In this document: positions 45,362 through 57,638 of the stretch, one piece after another
How positions within the stretch are numbered: position 1 is the stretch's first letter
Layout of the letters: the number at the start of each line of letters is the position of its first letter
DNA from: Stachybotrys elegans
Lineage: Eukaryota; Ascomycota; Sordariomycetes; Hypocreales; Stachybotryaceae
Assembly (NCBI GenBank): GCA_020746835.1
Contig: JAGPNK010000002.1
Span: 1,922,001 to 1,986,000, forward strand
DNA length: 64,000 nucleotides
Direction of reading: 5' to 3'
Translations under genes and position numbers: made by a program
The notes under the pieces: generated by a model
Databases searched by the model: none
What the model was told of the DNA's origin: nothing
What the model saw: the letters and a program-made list of their open reading frames with translations, nothing else

Positions 45362-48300
45362 ATGAAAGTAGCCATCAGGGAGCAGCTCGCCGCCCTCGTC
45401 ATCTTCCTTGTGCTCCTCAGCCTGTGCATCGTTTCTGTCCCTACCTGGCTTTATGTCAATCAATTCGTCCGCAACGTCGAGGCCGATGGCCTTGCTCTGA
45501 CGGCCTCTCTCAAAGCCTCGCGCATCACTGCCGAGGTCAACCTCATCCAGACCAGCTGCATAACCATATCTTCACGCCTTCTCATCCAGAGAGCTCTGGA
45601 GCAGTTCTACGACAACGGCACAACCAACTGGGACCTTGCCCGTGATGACATTCAGAGCGCTCTCAGCACCAGCACTAGGACAACCAGCGGTCTCCTTCAG
45701 GCCAGGCTCTTCTCCAGAAACCAGACTGGCGCTTCCCCTGATGGCCTTCTCAGCGTCACCTCAGCCAGTGTTCCCGATATCAGCCTGCCATATTACCATC
45801 CCAACGGCTCCGTCGTAAAGCTCGGCGACTCTGGCGATGGCTACCCTCCGGAGCTCTATCCCAACATTACCTATGTCCCCCTTGGTCGCCCGAACCGCTG
45901 GCGCCCCTGGGTCCCGGCCGTGGCCGCCGACGCTTTCGATGGCATCCGAATCCACGAGGACGGAGGCTTGCTGCTCGGGCCGCTCGTTTTAAACGAGACC
46001 ACGGCACTCCTTTCTGTTACGTTCCCTATAAGAGACAACCAAGACGGCTTTATCCTAGGATACATGACTATTCTTGCTCGGGCTTCCTCGCTCGTGGATA
46101 TCCGGGATTCTCGTGAAGGAATGGGTAGCACTGGCGTCGTTCTCATCGCCGGTCCCACCAATCGATGGAACCGCTTCAACGACACCTCTAGCAGTAACTC
46201 TTCGACTCCCGTCAGAATACCATACGAGGACTTGTCGGTGCGCTATGTCCTTCCACCCAGTATGCCGCCGGGCGTGGCCGACCGCCATGTACACCACTCT
46301 GACAACAACGGCTCGAGCGGTAACACATTTCCCTTGCGCTCCTATCCTGCTGCTCTCGATGCTTTCTCCACACCCTACCCGACCGTCAATAACGCCCATG
46401 CTATCCTCAGCACTCGTAACGAAGAGAACTTTAGGGTGGCTGTCGGCTTTGCTCGTACCAACACGCCCCTTCTCAACTGGATTGTCCTGGTCGAGAAGCA
46501 GAGGAGCGAGTCGTACGAGCCCATCATAACCCTCAGAAACATTCTCCTCGGTACTGTCTTCGGCACCGCTGGCCTCATCACGCTTCTTATCATTCCATGT
46601 GCGCACCTGAGTGTTTTGCCCATTAGGAGACTGATGGCGGCGACCGAGAAGACTGTCAGCCCTCCTGGCTACGAGGACTCCATGATGGACTTTGACATGG
46701 AGGAAAATCTCCCTGGATCCGGCAATTCTTCCAGCAAGTCCAAAAAGGGCCTCGTCACTTCGTTCGTACGCATGATCAGAAAACGACCCAAGAAGCCACC
46801 GTCGGAACGAGATGCAACACGCCGCATGTTCAAGATCCCAGGCAAGGTCGACGACACGAAACATTACATTACGGATGAGCTCACGGAGCTGACCAAGACC
46901 TTCAACGACATGAGCGACGAGCTCGTCAAGCAGTACATGTCTCTGGACGAGAAGGTGGCAGAACGCACCAAGGAGCTGGAGCAAAGCAAGAAGGCGGCCG
47001 AGGCTGCCAACGAGAGCAAGACGCTCTTCATCGCCAACATCTCGCATGAGCTCAAGACCCCTCTCAACGGGATCCTGGGCATGTGCGCCGTCTGCATGGA
47101 AGAGACGGACATTCTCCGCATCAAGCAGTCGCTCAAGACGCTCTACAAATCCGGCGATCTGCTCCTTCATCTGCTGGAAGATCTCTTGAGCTTCTCCAAG
47201 AACCAGATTGGTCAACAGTTGAGCTTGGAAATGAAGGAGTTCCGGCTGGGAGACATAAGGTCGCAGATATTGACCATCTTCGACAAACAAGTCCGCGAGG
47301 GCAAGATCAACTTCTCCGTCAAGTTCATTGGAAGCACCGATGGTCTCGACTTCAGCCCAGAACGCGTCAGCTCAGAGCCGGTGCTGCCGGCACTTGGTCC
47401 TCCGGGTACAGGCCGGTTGAAGGATATGTGTCTCTGGGGCGACCAACATCGTATCCTGCAAGTCATCATCAACCTCGTCAGCAACAGTTTGAAGTTTACG
47501 CCAGCCGAAGGCATGGTCGAGGTCAGAATCCGTTGCATCGGAGAGGAAGAATCGGTTCCCGAAGAGGACGAAAGCCGCACATCGTCGCTGTCCCGGACCT
47601 CGAGAACTGGTCGACCACGCCATCGTGGCGGCTCCGGCTCAACCAACTCAGGCCATTCAGCAGGTCGCGGTTCGAGAAATAGCTACAAGGGAGGAGGTAC
47701 CGCGCTGGCAATCAATCCTATGGACCCCAAGGCCACGCCCCACGTTCAAGTTCGGGAGAGATCCCCAACACCCCCGCCCGCTGGGGCCAAGACCCTCATC
47801 TTCGAGATCGAGGTGCAGGATACGGGGCCTGGAATTCCAGAGCACATGCAGCAGAAGGTCTTTGAGCCATTTGTGCAAGGAGATTTGGGCCTCAGCAAAA
47901 AGTTTGGCGGCACTGGTCTAGGCCTCAGTATCTGCCATCAGCTGGCCTCACTCATGGGAGGTTCGATATCTCTGCGAAGCACTATTGGAGTCGGTACTAC
48001 ATTCACGATGCAGATCCCTCTGAAATATGTCAAGGAAAGGTATGATGCGGCCCACTCGCTCTGATTCTCGTCAGAAAGCTAACCAACAGCAGAGCTTCCA
48101 GTACAGCTTCCAGCAGTGTCAAGTCTCGCCCTGCCAGTGTAGATGCGGGCTACTCTACCGAAGGAGAGAAGCAGCGCAGCCCTGCCGCCGCATCCAAATC
48201 ACCCAGCGAATCCAAGGCTGGCAACGTAATAAATCCTCGACTCGTCGGTCTCAGCCAGCCCTTTTTCGCAGCCGACCCGACGCCAGCAGCTAAGAGCACG

Positions 48301-48915
48301 GAGCAAAAAATCGCAGAGATCAACAGGGCAATGGCCAAGAAGGGAGGAGATGGCAAGCTTCGCGTCCTTGTCGCCGATGATAACTCTACCAACATCGAGG
48401 TGGTGAGCCGCATGCTCAAACTCGAGGATATCTATGACGTCTCTATTGCCAAAGACGGACAGGAGGCCTATGACCTTGTCAAGGAGGCCATGGAGAAGAA
48501 CGAATCATTCGATGTCATCTTCATGGATGTCCAGATGCCAAACCTCGACGGCCTCCAGAGCACGAGGCTGATCCGTGAGATGGGATACAGATACCCCATT
48601 GTAGCTCTCACGGCATTTTCTGAGGAGAGTAACGTCAAGGAGTGCATCGACTCGGGCATGGACGAGTTCTTGGCCAAGCCTATTCGACGCCCCGCTCTCA
48701 AACAGGTCTTGAAGAAGTTCGCTACCATACCTGAGGAACCTGAGACGGCAAGTGTCTCCACGAAGAATCCTCGAGAGAATGGCGCTCCGCAGGAGAGGAC
48801 GGCCAAACTTCCCAACGGCAATGGCCACATTAACGGCAATGGCCATGCCAATGGTAACGGCAAAGTTAACGGTCGAACTCCGGAGGCTCTGAATGGAGTG
48901 GCGGCGGAGAAGTAG
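45362..48915 (+). CDS. SLN1: Sln1-type hybrid histidine kinase (osmosensor)
   Basis: Two exons (45362-48039, 48093-48915) around a 53-nt intron encode 1166 aa. Order of parts: membrane segment (about 8-33, [21 protein letters not shown]); a large extracellular sensor (about 35-385) with several N-glycosylation sites; a second membrane segment (about 390-418); a HAMP-like linker and coiled coil (500-550); HisKA with the phospho-accepting H562 in [12 protein letters not shown]; HATPase with N box (NLVSNSLKF), DTGPGIP and [12 protein letters not shown]; and a receiver with phospho-acceptor D1038 in [12 protein letters not shown] plus the usual K of FLAKPIRRP. This is a class VI fungal hybrid kinase (yeast Sln1, Aspergillus TcsB), feeding the Ypd1-Ssk1 phosphorelay to the HOG MAP kinase. 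The tail is an unusual N/G/H-rich run (about 1130-1155). The intron lies between HATPase and receiver and ends in tandem CAGCAG. Confidence 0.94.
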
Positions 48916-50489
48916 CCCAGCCCTTTGCAGGACATGCACATTCACGATTGACGCGCACATGCACAGCTCTAAGCCTGTTCAATATGGTATTGAATCACAA
49001 CGTTGTACACGGCGTTTGATACATGTCTCGCCTGACAAGATCTCCATTCGAAGATCTCCCCCGCTCTCCCCCCTCTTCGATTCGACTAGAGGGAAATTAT
49101 TTACTTTCACTCTTCACCTTGAAGATCATACCTTCGCCCGACTATATTTTCACGATTGGGCCGCATGAGCAGGTCATCGCTGTTCTGACTTGGTTGTATA
49201 TACGAATGAGCTCTGCCTACGTGGTCTACGCTAGGACGCGTTTTGGCGACTTGCCGTGCTCTCGCATGGTTCAGGCAAACAGCTCGAATTCCTATTTTCA
49301 GAGCCTCTCTTTTTTCTTTTTCTTTTGAGGAATTTTCTTATGGAATCGCGGGTTTCAGACATTGGCGTGGGGTTGAGGCGCATCTGGTTTGAGAGACACA
49401 AAAAGCGTGTTGGCTATTTGTTCCTTTTTCCTTGACCTGGATGGGCATTCTACTGTTTTTCTACTACTATTTTTCGCATTGCGACTGTTTGTAACTACAT
49501 AATGGAAATTGGGCGGAGAACTGAAAAAAGGGGGGGGATAAGCTCCTCCGAGGTATATACACTTGCATCATGAGTATAAACGATTTCATTGCAAGGGACT
49601 TTATAGTCGCAGTCAGGTACATGTCTCATTCTGGCATTGGAGATAATACAGGATCTCAGTACACGATTGCATTCACCGTATAATGAATGATGTTCCTTGC
49701 ATTACTGCCATTGAGTGGGAGGTTTGTGCAAGATCCACGTTATGGAGGACGAGAGGAGCAACCGACAACAGCCGTCCTAGTTGTACATGGAGGCCTGTTC
49801 AGTTCCATCACTAGTCATTTTCATTGAAGCCTATTCGGATTATTATAAGCATGATAAGCGAGACGCATAACTGAAAGGAAATATTGCATAGACACGCCCG
49901 CCGTTTCCCTAATCCTAACCAGAAGCCAGAGCCCTGAGCCTCCCTAATGCTGTCACGCGAAGCAAGTTTCCCACTGGGCCCCCTCTCCCTGCCGGAAAAC
50001 AGCAGAAGCAAATGGATAAAATGAAAGGGTAATGAGACGGAAACCAATTCGAAAGTGTTAAGCACGCGAGAAAGCATAACAGCATCATCATCATCATCAT
50101 GTCGTGGCCCATTGTTAACGCCAGCGACGACGGCTCCCAGTCGCTCTCACCGACCAGAAACACCACTCCTCCAGGCGCCATGCTCCCAGTAAAAAACACA
50201 AGGGGGAATGTAAATTTGAAAAGTCAGACACAAAAGCAAGAGCAATTGAAAGGAAAGCAATTCAGTTGTGGCCGGGTTGGGTTGGAATGTGTGCAGGGAG
50301 ATTGACGGGCACAGTCCAGCTGCCGCCTCGGACTGCTGGTAAGACATCGGCTAAAGCGCCTCGCATTCTCGTGTTGAAACAGAGAATGCGAAGCCAAGAA
50401 TGGAGAAAGTTGCAGGCGTGCTGAAGAGCAGGACTACAAAGGTCGTTTGGGGGAAGCATGTGAACGCGCCGAAGGTGATATGGATAGTC
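48916..50489. other. Convergent intergenic region
   Basis: 1.6 kb between the SLN1 gene (+) and MAF1 (-). A/T-rich stretches (49300-49560) and a (CAT)6 repeat at about 50083-50100 are visible. No gene is supported. Confidence 0.5.
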
Positions 50490-51563
50490 TCAAATCTCCA
50501 TACGGCCTGCAATGTCCTCGCTCATCAGTCTTTCAGAGTTCTTGTACCGCAAATCATGGTCTTCGTCATCCTCGAGCAGGTCGTCTTCGAGATAGTCATC
50601 GTCAGAGAACGGAACGAGGTCGCCATCTTCACCGCGATTCCAAAACAGACCATCGTCGTTCTCTTCGTACTCTTCGTCCGGCGGGGATACGAGCTGGGCG
50701 TTCTTGCTGCCCAGCCAGTACCTGGCGCGTTTCTGGGCACCGACAGAGTCGTAGTCAAGGTTTCGCTTGGTGTGCGCTACCTGCGTAGGTCGAAGCGTAG
50801 GACTCTGGGAGGAGATGACAGGAACCACGCGCACGTAGAGGTACGCCACGCGCTTGAGAGCTCTATTGAAGAAGAAGTAGTGCGCGGCCCAGATCGCGCT
50901 CTCATCTTCTTCAAAAGGATCGATATCAGGGTGGTAGCTGAAGATGGTGCATTCGTTTAAGCGCATCTCCTTATCTATGAGGGCCCAACACTGTGGGCCC
51001 CATACTGACGTGGTCTCGCTCCCTACCGATGAGCTGTAAGACTTGGCCTCGAGACCCGGCCGCACGTTTTGCAAAATGGAATCCAGGTTGGCCATGACGC
51101 GGCGGAGATTGCGCTCGCGCTTGAAGTCACCAGGCCGAAGTACGTGGGAGAAGTCGTAGTGCGGGTGACTGGCGTTGAGAGTCGCTATCAGGTAGGCGAA
51201 AGTCCGACGACTCGATAGCTCCGATAGCGGGCCGAACGCACTCGAGTGCGAGAATAGCTGCATGCTGGGAGACGTAGCGAGCATTTGCTGCCGTTCAGGC
51301 GGTGACAGGCTGGCGCCCAGCTTGAGGAGCGCGGCATGCTGAGAGCTCAAATCCTTGTCAATATTTTTGTAGAGCTTCTTATCGGATCCCGTGGATTTGG
51401 TCGTGTACAAATCGCAACCTCCGGTGACGTTGCAGTCGGGAGTGTTGTAGTTGAGGGCGGTCGTGACCGCCTCGAAGTCTTGGACTGGTAGGTACTGCAG
51501 GCGAGTCGCGCATTAGTTTCCGACAGGGGGTAACGGGAAGAGCGCGCTGATGCTCACCTTCAT
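50490..51563 (-). CDS. MAF1: Maf1, repressor of RNA polymerase III
   Basis: Two exons: exon 1 is only six bases (51563-51558, Met-Lys), then a 63-nt intron (GTGAGC donor, TGCAG acceptor), then 51494-50490. The product is 336 aa starting MKYLPVQDFEAVTTALN. Box A contains TPDCNVTGGCDLYTTK and SDKKLYKNI. Box B contains CWALIDKEMRLNECTIFSYHPD and DPFEED. Box C contains IWAAHYFFFNRALKRVAYLY. Together these are diagnostic for Maf1. A variable S-rich insert lies between boxes A and B, a basic KRNLDYDSVGAQKRAR stretch may serve nuclear import, and the C-terminal tail is acidic. Maf1 integrates nutrient and stress signals (TORC1, PKA phosphorylation) and blocks Pol III at tRNA and 5S genes. The very small first exon makes the start easy to misannotate at an internal start. 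Confidence 0.95.
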
Positions 51564-52368
51564 CTTGTTCACTGATTGGGCAGCACCCGGGATATGTGCT
51601 GGGTGTAGGATGAGCGCAAGGCCGCGTGCAAACGAAGCGCGCTGTTAGGCAGGCAACTGTGTTGGTAGATGGGTGGCTTGGGCGCGCGCGATGTTATTGC
51701 GTCAGCGGTCGGAGGTTGCAGTGCTTTGCGGTGGATTGGCGGTGGGACTATAGATAGGCTTGGCTCCAGGCGACGAGAAGAGGCGGTAGAGATGTTGTCG
51801 CAAAGATTAGACAAAGCAGAGGGCGGATTCTATTGGTGTGCACGGCCTATCAACCGGGACCGGAGGGAGAGCAGTCGGGTCGCAGGGCGAAACGGCAGTG
51901 ATTAGATGCGATGATGTATGTCTGTGTGGTCTGGCAGCTGCGAGAGCAGGCAAGCGGAGCGGCGCGGCGACGGTAGCGTTGCTTCTCGGAACCTTGGGGG
52001 ATCGGTCCAGTCAATGGATGGACGAGCGCTAGACCCAAGAGTCTAGCAGTTTCAAGGGCTGGCAGACATTGCTCTGAGGCGGGTAGATTGGCGAGTTGAT
52101 GTGACGAGTGGTGGTGAGATGAAGGAGGGAAGCGGAGACGGCGGGAGGGAAGCAGGAAGGGACCAAGAAGGTTTCGGGGATGTATGTTAGTGGTCGGCGC
52201 CTGAGCCAGCTCCCAGTTCAGTTGCCAGACAAAAAGGGTAGGAACCTTGCGTGTAAGTAATGGGCACTACCTAAAGGTAAAGGTAAGTGGCCGGCTGGTC
52301 GGGTAAGGTAGGAAAGGTAAGTAAGCCACCGACTGTCCTGCCTTCCAACCAATCCACACCGCACACAC

Positions 52369-52410
52369 AAGCAAGCAGGCAAGCAGGCAAGCAAGCAAGC
52401 AAGCAAGCAG
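52369..52410. repeat. GCAAGCAGG tetranucleotide-like array
   Basis: Tandem gcaa/gcag units interrupted by a few substitutions. A similar sequence in the opposite orientation (ttgc/ctgc) occurs near 34722-34752. Confidence 0.85.
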
Positions 52411-52701
52411 GAGGGCACCCACTCACTCACTCACGTACGACGTCGGCCGGAGAGGTGTGGGTACAGCTGGGAGGTACCTAGAACCCCGGGGGGCGTTTGG
52501 AAGGGAGGCCAGGATGGAGGCAAAGTGGAGGGTGGGTTAGCGCTAGGAACCTTAGGCAAGTGGGGAGGAGGTAGTCATCCCCCGATAAATAGGGGAAAGT
52601 GACATGGAGTGGGCTGAAACAAGTACCAGCGCCGACGTCTAACTCGAAGCCGGGAAGTGACGAGTTGACGGAGGAGTGACGATGCACATGAGCTCGCTGC
52701 C

Positions 52702-52733
52702 ACCTAGTACCTAGTACCTAGTACCTAGTACCT
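52702..52733. repeat. Heptanucleotide repeat (ACCTAGT)4
   Basis: Four uninterrupted 7-bp units followed by a fifth partial one (acctggg). It lies in non-coding sequence upstream of MAF1. Confidence 0.9.
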
Positions 52734-54331
52734 GGGTGCGGCTGCAAGCACAGGATGGCTTGGATGCGGTGGAAGAGGGTGTGGTGCCTCCTCTTTGTCG
52801 AACCGGTGAGAGGTGGGCAAGGTAAGAAGATCGCTGTAAGGAACATCCGTACTCGGCGCTGCACTGGCATCCATGCATCCATGCATCAATCCATGCGTTG
52901 ATGCGTGCTGGTCTTGCTGTCGTTGGCTGACTGGTCAGCGGAAGCTGAAAGGGTCATGAGGTACCTTGCCTAGCAGAAGGTACAGTATGTACCTCTCCTG
53001 AGGGATGGTAGGGTAGTGGGGGTGGGCTCGTGGTGGGGTTGCTTCGTAACATGGAAATGGACAGCAGATAAGACTGGCTGTCTCCTGGCTGGTCAGACAA
53101 GCTGGAGATGGTGGACAGATAAGTGACCGAAGCAAGTGGGCTGGCTGGCTGGCTGGAATCCAACTTGGGCATGCGTAGGCGTAGAGGTGCTTTGACTGTG
53201 ACTGTACTGCGCGGAATCGAAGTCGGTGGAGCTGCTGATACACCCGTCTTCCCTGGAATGTCGTCTTGTGTTGCTGTGATGCGATGCAATGCCGTCGTCC
53301 GCTCTCGTCGAGCCAGAGCACAGTGGATGAGTGGGAGCACTGAGCGAACGGGTAGGTACAGCGCGGCATGACGCACAGCTTGCCTCGTGCAGTCACGCCA
53401 GTTCCTTGAAACCACGTTGGCCGCTGGCTGGCTGGCTGCGGCCCAAGTGAGCGTAGGTAGGTAGCTAAGGTTAGTAGTCTCGCGCGTTTTGACGGGGAGC
53501 CACTATCCCAAGATCGGAACGAATGGGATGGCATGCCGAAACCACGGGTTTGTGTGCCAGACTCAACGTGCGCATTGCGACGCGAACATCTCGATTTCTT
53601 GTTTGGCTGCTACATGTCCATATCCGTCTGCGTCCGAGTCCGAGTCCGCTTCGTCATGCTTTTGCGTCCGTCCTGCCCACGCCCATCCAAGCCGATTGCC
53701 CCAATCCTAGACATGGGCCAGAACTCGTGCTGCCAGGTTCACGACGACTGGGCCGTCGTTGTTGCCGCGGCAGGTGGTTTCTTTAATCGTTGGTAGTTGT
53801 CGCATAAAGCACCGTCGGCATGGGTCGGTATTCCGTCGGTTTCCCTTTGTCGTTGTTGTTGACCCCTTATTTGATTCCGTTTCCAATCCAGAGTGGACGT
53901 CTGTCCACCATACTCCCAACACGCCACACACCCAACTCGTTACTCTTGATATGGAGGAGGGCGGTGTTCCACTCTCAAGATCTATAAACAGCGCCCAAGG
54001 GGCAGAGACCTGGTTCCCCGAACCCTTCCCAGACATTCGTTCTTCGGCCCTCTCCCATCAGAGAGCCTGGACACTTCAGCTTTGTTTGGGTGTACTTCGT
54101 GATCGTGGTAAGAAGCCTGCATTTTCAAGATTTCTAGCAATCTCCTCGCCTTCCTGCAAAGGTGTGTGTCAATATCCATGCTGCTTCATCATTGTATAAG
54201 ACTGAATCCTCGTCTTCCTAGCCCCTGGTGTGTGCAGTATGGGTTGATGCTGGATATTCGTCTCTTCGATTGAGCCACGCAATGTGTCCGGCCGGTGTGT
54301 TGTAGAGTGGATGGCGTAGGGTGCAGGTGCT

Positions 54332-55112
54332 TCACATGAGCTTGGTGACTTCATCCTCGACCTTGATGTTCCAACGTTCCTCGTCAGTTCCAAATTGTCG
54401 ACTCAGAGTTGACAAACCACGCATGGAAGCATTCGAGAGAGAAATTCCAGGCATCAAAAGGAAGGTATGAAAAGAGAAGGGGGAACAAATTAAGCAGCTG
54501 CACGTACCTCCATATCCTCTAACGAATCTTGCTGGCCGATGCACCGCAGAACATTCTTCTTGCTGCTCTCCTGCATCTCGCCAGCGAGAAGCAGCTCATC
54601 CAGGATGTAGTAGGCCTTGGTGAATGAAAAGATGATGTCGAGTTCGCACACATTGCCGTAGTACTTGTCCATCTGCTCGACGTAGCGGTGGATGATCTCG
54701 AGGGTGATCAGCTCGTTGTCTTCGGAGGAGCAGCCGGCAATGAAGAAGAGGGAAGCATATCGGCGGTAGACAATCTTGGTATCTGCTCTCCCATGTTAGC
54801 GGAGGGGGGTAGCTGGGTCGTCTGGCGAGCTCAATCACGGACCCTTGTACTCGAGGAAGTTGCACATGCGAGTCCTGCGGGCGAGAACAAGCTGCGACAC
54901 ATCCTTGACGATCTTGGCCTTGTCCTTTGGCGAGAGAGTCGAAAACCACTTGGCCAGGCGCTACCACTGCCGTCAGTCGAATGTTTGCGCATATCTTGTC
55001 GAATCGGTCCCTACCACTTTGCCCTGACGGGATAGGAGAATGAGGTAGCTATAGGGAGGTCAGCAGCTGCCTGGCAGCCTAGCAGTAGAGGGGCTCCCTA
55101 CTGAATCGCCAT
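54332..55112 (-). CDS. APS1: AP-1 clathrin adaptor sigma subunit
   Basis: Five exons (55112-55102, 55048-55015, 54960-54843, 54782-54508, 54361-54332) give 155 aa with phase consistent at every junction. The first exon is 11 bases and the last is 10 codons. The protein reads [20 protein letters not shown], then a [10 protein letters not shown] helix, [26 protein letters not shown] split across exons, [42 protein letters not shown] and a tail of DEVTKLM. This is the small (longin-like) chain of the heterotetrameric AP-1 complex, which sorts cargo at the trans-Golgi and endosomes and recognises dileucine signals. The [16 protein letters not shown] block and the DEVTKLM end match AP-1 better than AP-2. 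Intron 4 (146 nt) is the longest. The length is exactly that of the family. Confidence 0.95.
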
Positions 55113-56429
55113 GGCGAAGACGAAGACGGAAGATTCCCGGCGGTCAAAGGGTATGAGATGCGGTGTGCAAAGGGAAAGGTGCCCTTTGAAGAGGAGAAGC
55201 GCCTGGTCGAGTGGTGATGGGCAGGTTGTGTGCGTGTTGTCGTTGGTGGAACTCTCCTGTGGCGCTCTGGAGCAGCACAGGCTTCAGTGAGGTAAATTTG
55301 GCCAGAGGCTAGGTTAGGTGGGTCGGTTACGAGGTCTCGGGGGTAAGCCACTGGCTGGGGATGGTATACAAGCCACAGTCCAATTGGGATTACGCCACAA
55401 TATCAACATCAACAATCAACCACTTAAACAGGCATATTCAATGGGTTCCTAGTAGAAGATCCGTCCCATTCCTTTAAAAGCATTATGCACGCACTCGACG
55501 CCCACCTCCACCTTCTGCATCAAATACAAGCCATTTCTAACCCTGGTTAGCAGTCAAACAGCCTCACCACTGGCCTGAGTACTTGTGTACCTACCCACTA
55601 TCGACACACTCTCGGCAAGGTCTAACACAGACGGTGAGGAGGACAACGACTATAATGAGAACCACCACGGGTATAGGCCCTACCCCTGGCTATCTTGTTC
55701 TGGGCCCTGTCGATATTGACCTTCCAAGAGGCACGTCCACCCTGTCTGAGTGCTGGGACAGCACACATCATAAGACAAGTAGTTAGGTATGACCTATCTT
55801 TTTGGACACAACCCCAGTTGTTCCGGAAAGCAAAACATGACATCTGCATTACCACTTTCGGCACCGACCTACGTCTTGGTTGCGATTGAAATACGTAAAT
55901 CTCCGTCTTCATCCCTCTTATCACCCACGCAACCCCTCCTCCCCCAAAGCCCCCCACGATAACAACGTACGGTAGAACATGGTACTTGTGGTGGGGTAGC
56001 CATCACGGGATGCGCCCTGCAAGTGTCACGTCGTGTATTCGGTCGGTAAGTTACCGTTGATGGAATCATCGACCAGATTGGGTTTGCCCATTACACCAAG
56101 TGAGGAGGGACCAACGATGGGTTCTGCACTCCGCTTCTGCTTATTACATCAGATTCCCAAAGCCGAGCCGCAGATTTGGGATTTGTCAGTCCAGCTCCGT
56201 AACCGAGCTACTAAATAAATTTGTGCCCACTGGGTCTTGCAGCTAGAGAGGCATTTGCTCTCGTCTCATGCTCCCCGATCTGTAGAGGCTAACCTGTGTT
56301 TCCTTTTTCCTTGATCTTTTTTTGTCCCCTACGTCGATCCGCCGGCCGCCGATATCGTCGTCCATAGTCCCCCTCAAAACAACACATATCACAGACGCTG
56401 CGAGGACATCCCTTGCGAGGTTGCCCGCC
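55113..56429. other. Divergent promoter region, APS1 / glutamate-cysteine ligase subunit
   Basis: 1.3 kb between a minus-strand and a plus-strand start codon. It should contain both promoters. Translations are short and not family-like. No RNA gene is recognised. Confidence 0.5.
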
Positions 56430-57426
56430 ATGACCCAGCTGGTCCTGTCCACGGGGTACGTCGCGCAATTTTTTTTTTAAACCAGCCATAGCGGCTTTCT
56501 AACCTTCACTCCGCAGCAATGTCATGTCCGGCGGACCCTCCATAATCCGCAAGCCCGGCACGAACCGATCCAACCTCGAGCTGGTCAATTCCCTCCGCGA
56601 CAGCTTCGCAGCTGCCCAGCAAGACTACGCCGGTGTGGTCCCCTCGACGAATGGCGCAATCGTCAATGGCAGCGGGGTCCCTCGGGCCACGGTGGACTCG
56701 TGGACAGAGCGGGTAGGCACGTCGCTCTTCGTGCCTCGAATAGACTGGCAGGGCGCCGGGCTGCGGGACGACCCCGACCAGTACGAGATTACCGTCAAGC
56801 TCTTCCTCCTCCAAGGCGCATCCGTCGCGCAGCGGGAGAGCCACATCAAGACAGCACTCGAGCTCGTGCGCAAGGAGCTGGGGATTGAGACGATTGATCT
56901 GCTCATCATCGCCTACCCCGGTGTATCCTTTGAGGGCAACTGCGAGTGGGAGGCAGACAAGATCAATGCTCAGCAAGGAGACATTGACGTCGAGATCGAG
57001 ACGTGGAGGGTTCTCGAGGAGCTTCACAGGCAAGGCCTGGTCAAGAGGCTCGGCGTGTCCGAATTTGGCAGCGAGAAGCTCCGTGCCTTCATCGACAGGA
57101 CATCCATCCACCCGACCGTCGATCAGATCAACCTCCGAAACTGCTGCAACGTCCCGCCGCCCCTCAAGAAGATTGCCGTGGAAACCGGCATCGAGCTCAA
57201 CGTCCACACCGACTGCACAGACATCCTTCCCCAGGGCACGCTGAGAGAGCTTCTTGGTCCTCACGGGATCGGCCTGCTTGCGGATAGCAACGCTACCAAG
57301 GCCGGGGACGGCTTGGCTGGTGAGATCACCCCCCAGTGGGTAGTGAGGTACCTGGCCTTTGTGCGGGACCGAGGCGTGATCGAGAACAAGGGATACTTTG
57401 CGGGTGCCGACCTCTCGGACAACTAG
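56430..57426 (+). CDS. Glutamate-cysteine ligase regulatory (light) subunit
   Basis: Two exons (56430-56455, 56517-57426) around a 61-nt intron give 311 aa starting MTQLVLSTGNVMSGGPSII. The first exon is eight codons plus two bases, and the intron contains a 10-base T run. The protein has the aldo-keto-reductase-like barrel of GCS light chains: ETIDLLIIAYPGVSFEG, VLEELHRQGLVKRLGVSEF, TVDQINLRNCCNVPPPL and ELNVHTDCTDILP. The subunit binds the catalytic glutamate-cysteine ligase and raises its activity, controlling the first step of glutathione synthesis in the cytosol. It has no reductase activity of its own in characterised members. The catalytic subunit is not in this window. It converges with BUD32, with 212 bases between stop codons. 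Confidence 0.9.
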
Positions 57427-57638
57427 ATTTGGGGGCACATTTACAGAGTAGACGGGCTGGATATTCTTGCAACTTTTTTTGGCCAGCACAGGCCTTGGGT
57501 GGTTATTCTTGAATGACTTATGGACGGTTCATGCGGCATACAATAGCGTGGGTATATTCTAAGATACGGAGTTTACATGACACAAGACACAAGGAGGGAA
57601 ACAAGGAGAAGGAGATTGACTCGTTGGGGTGCTGCCTC

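Larger units (their letters stand above)
51564..54331. other. Intergenic region with several small tandem repeats
   Basis: 2.8 kb upstream of MAF1 and downstream of the AP-1 sigma gene, which are both on the minus strand. It carries a gcaagcagg array (about 52369-52410), four ACCTAGT units (about 52702-52733), catc/atgc repeats (about 52870-52900) and ggct units (about 53138-53155). The open frames here are made of such repeats or lack family resemblance. No gene is supported. Confidence 0.5.

Noticed and set aside
46055..47290. Long minus-strand open frame of 411 codons
   Set aside because: It lies antisense within the SLN1 kinase exon, whose sense frame shows clear kinase motifs. The antisense frame is a by-product of codon bias.
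35000..50000. A secondary-metabolite or signalling gene cluster around the FluG-like gene
   Set aside because: No polyketide synthase, peptide synthetase, P450 or cluster regulator is found nearby. The neighbours are unrelated genes.
51564..54331. CRISPR-like or transposon-like array from the many short repeats
   Set aside because: The repeats are simple tandem microsatellites without spacers, terminal inverted repeats or a transposase frame.
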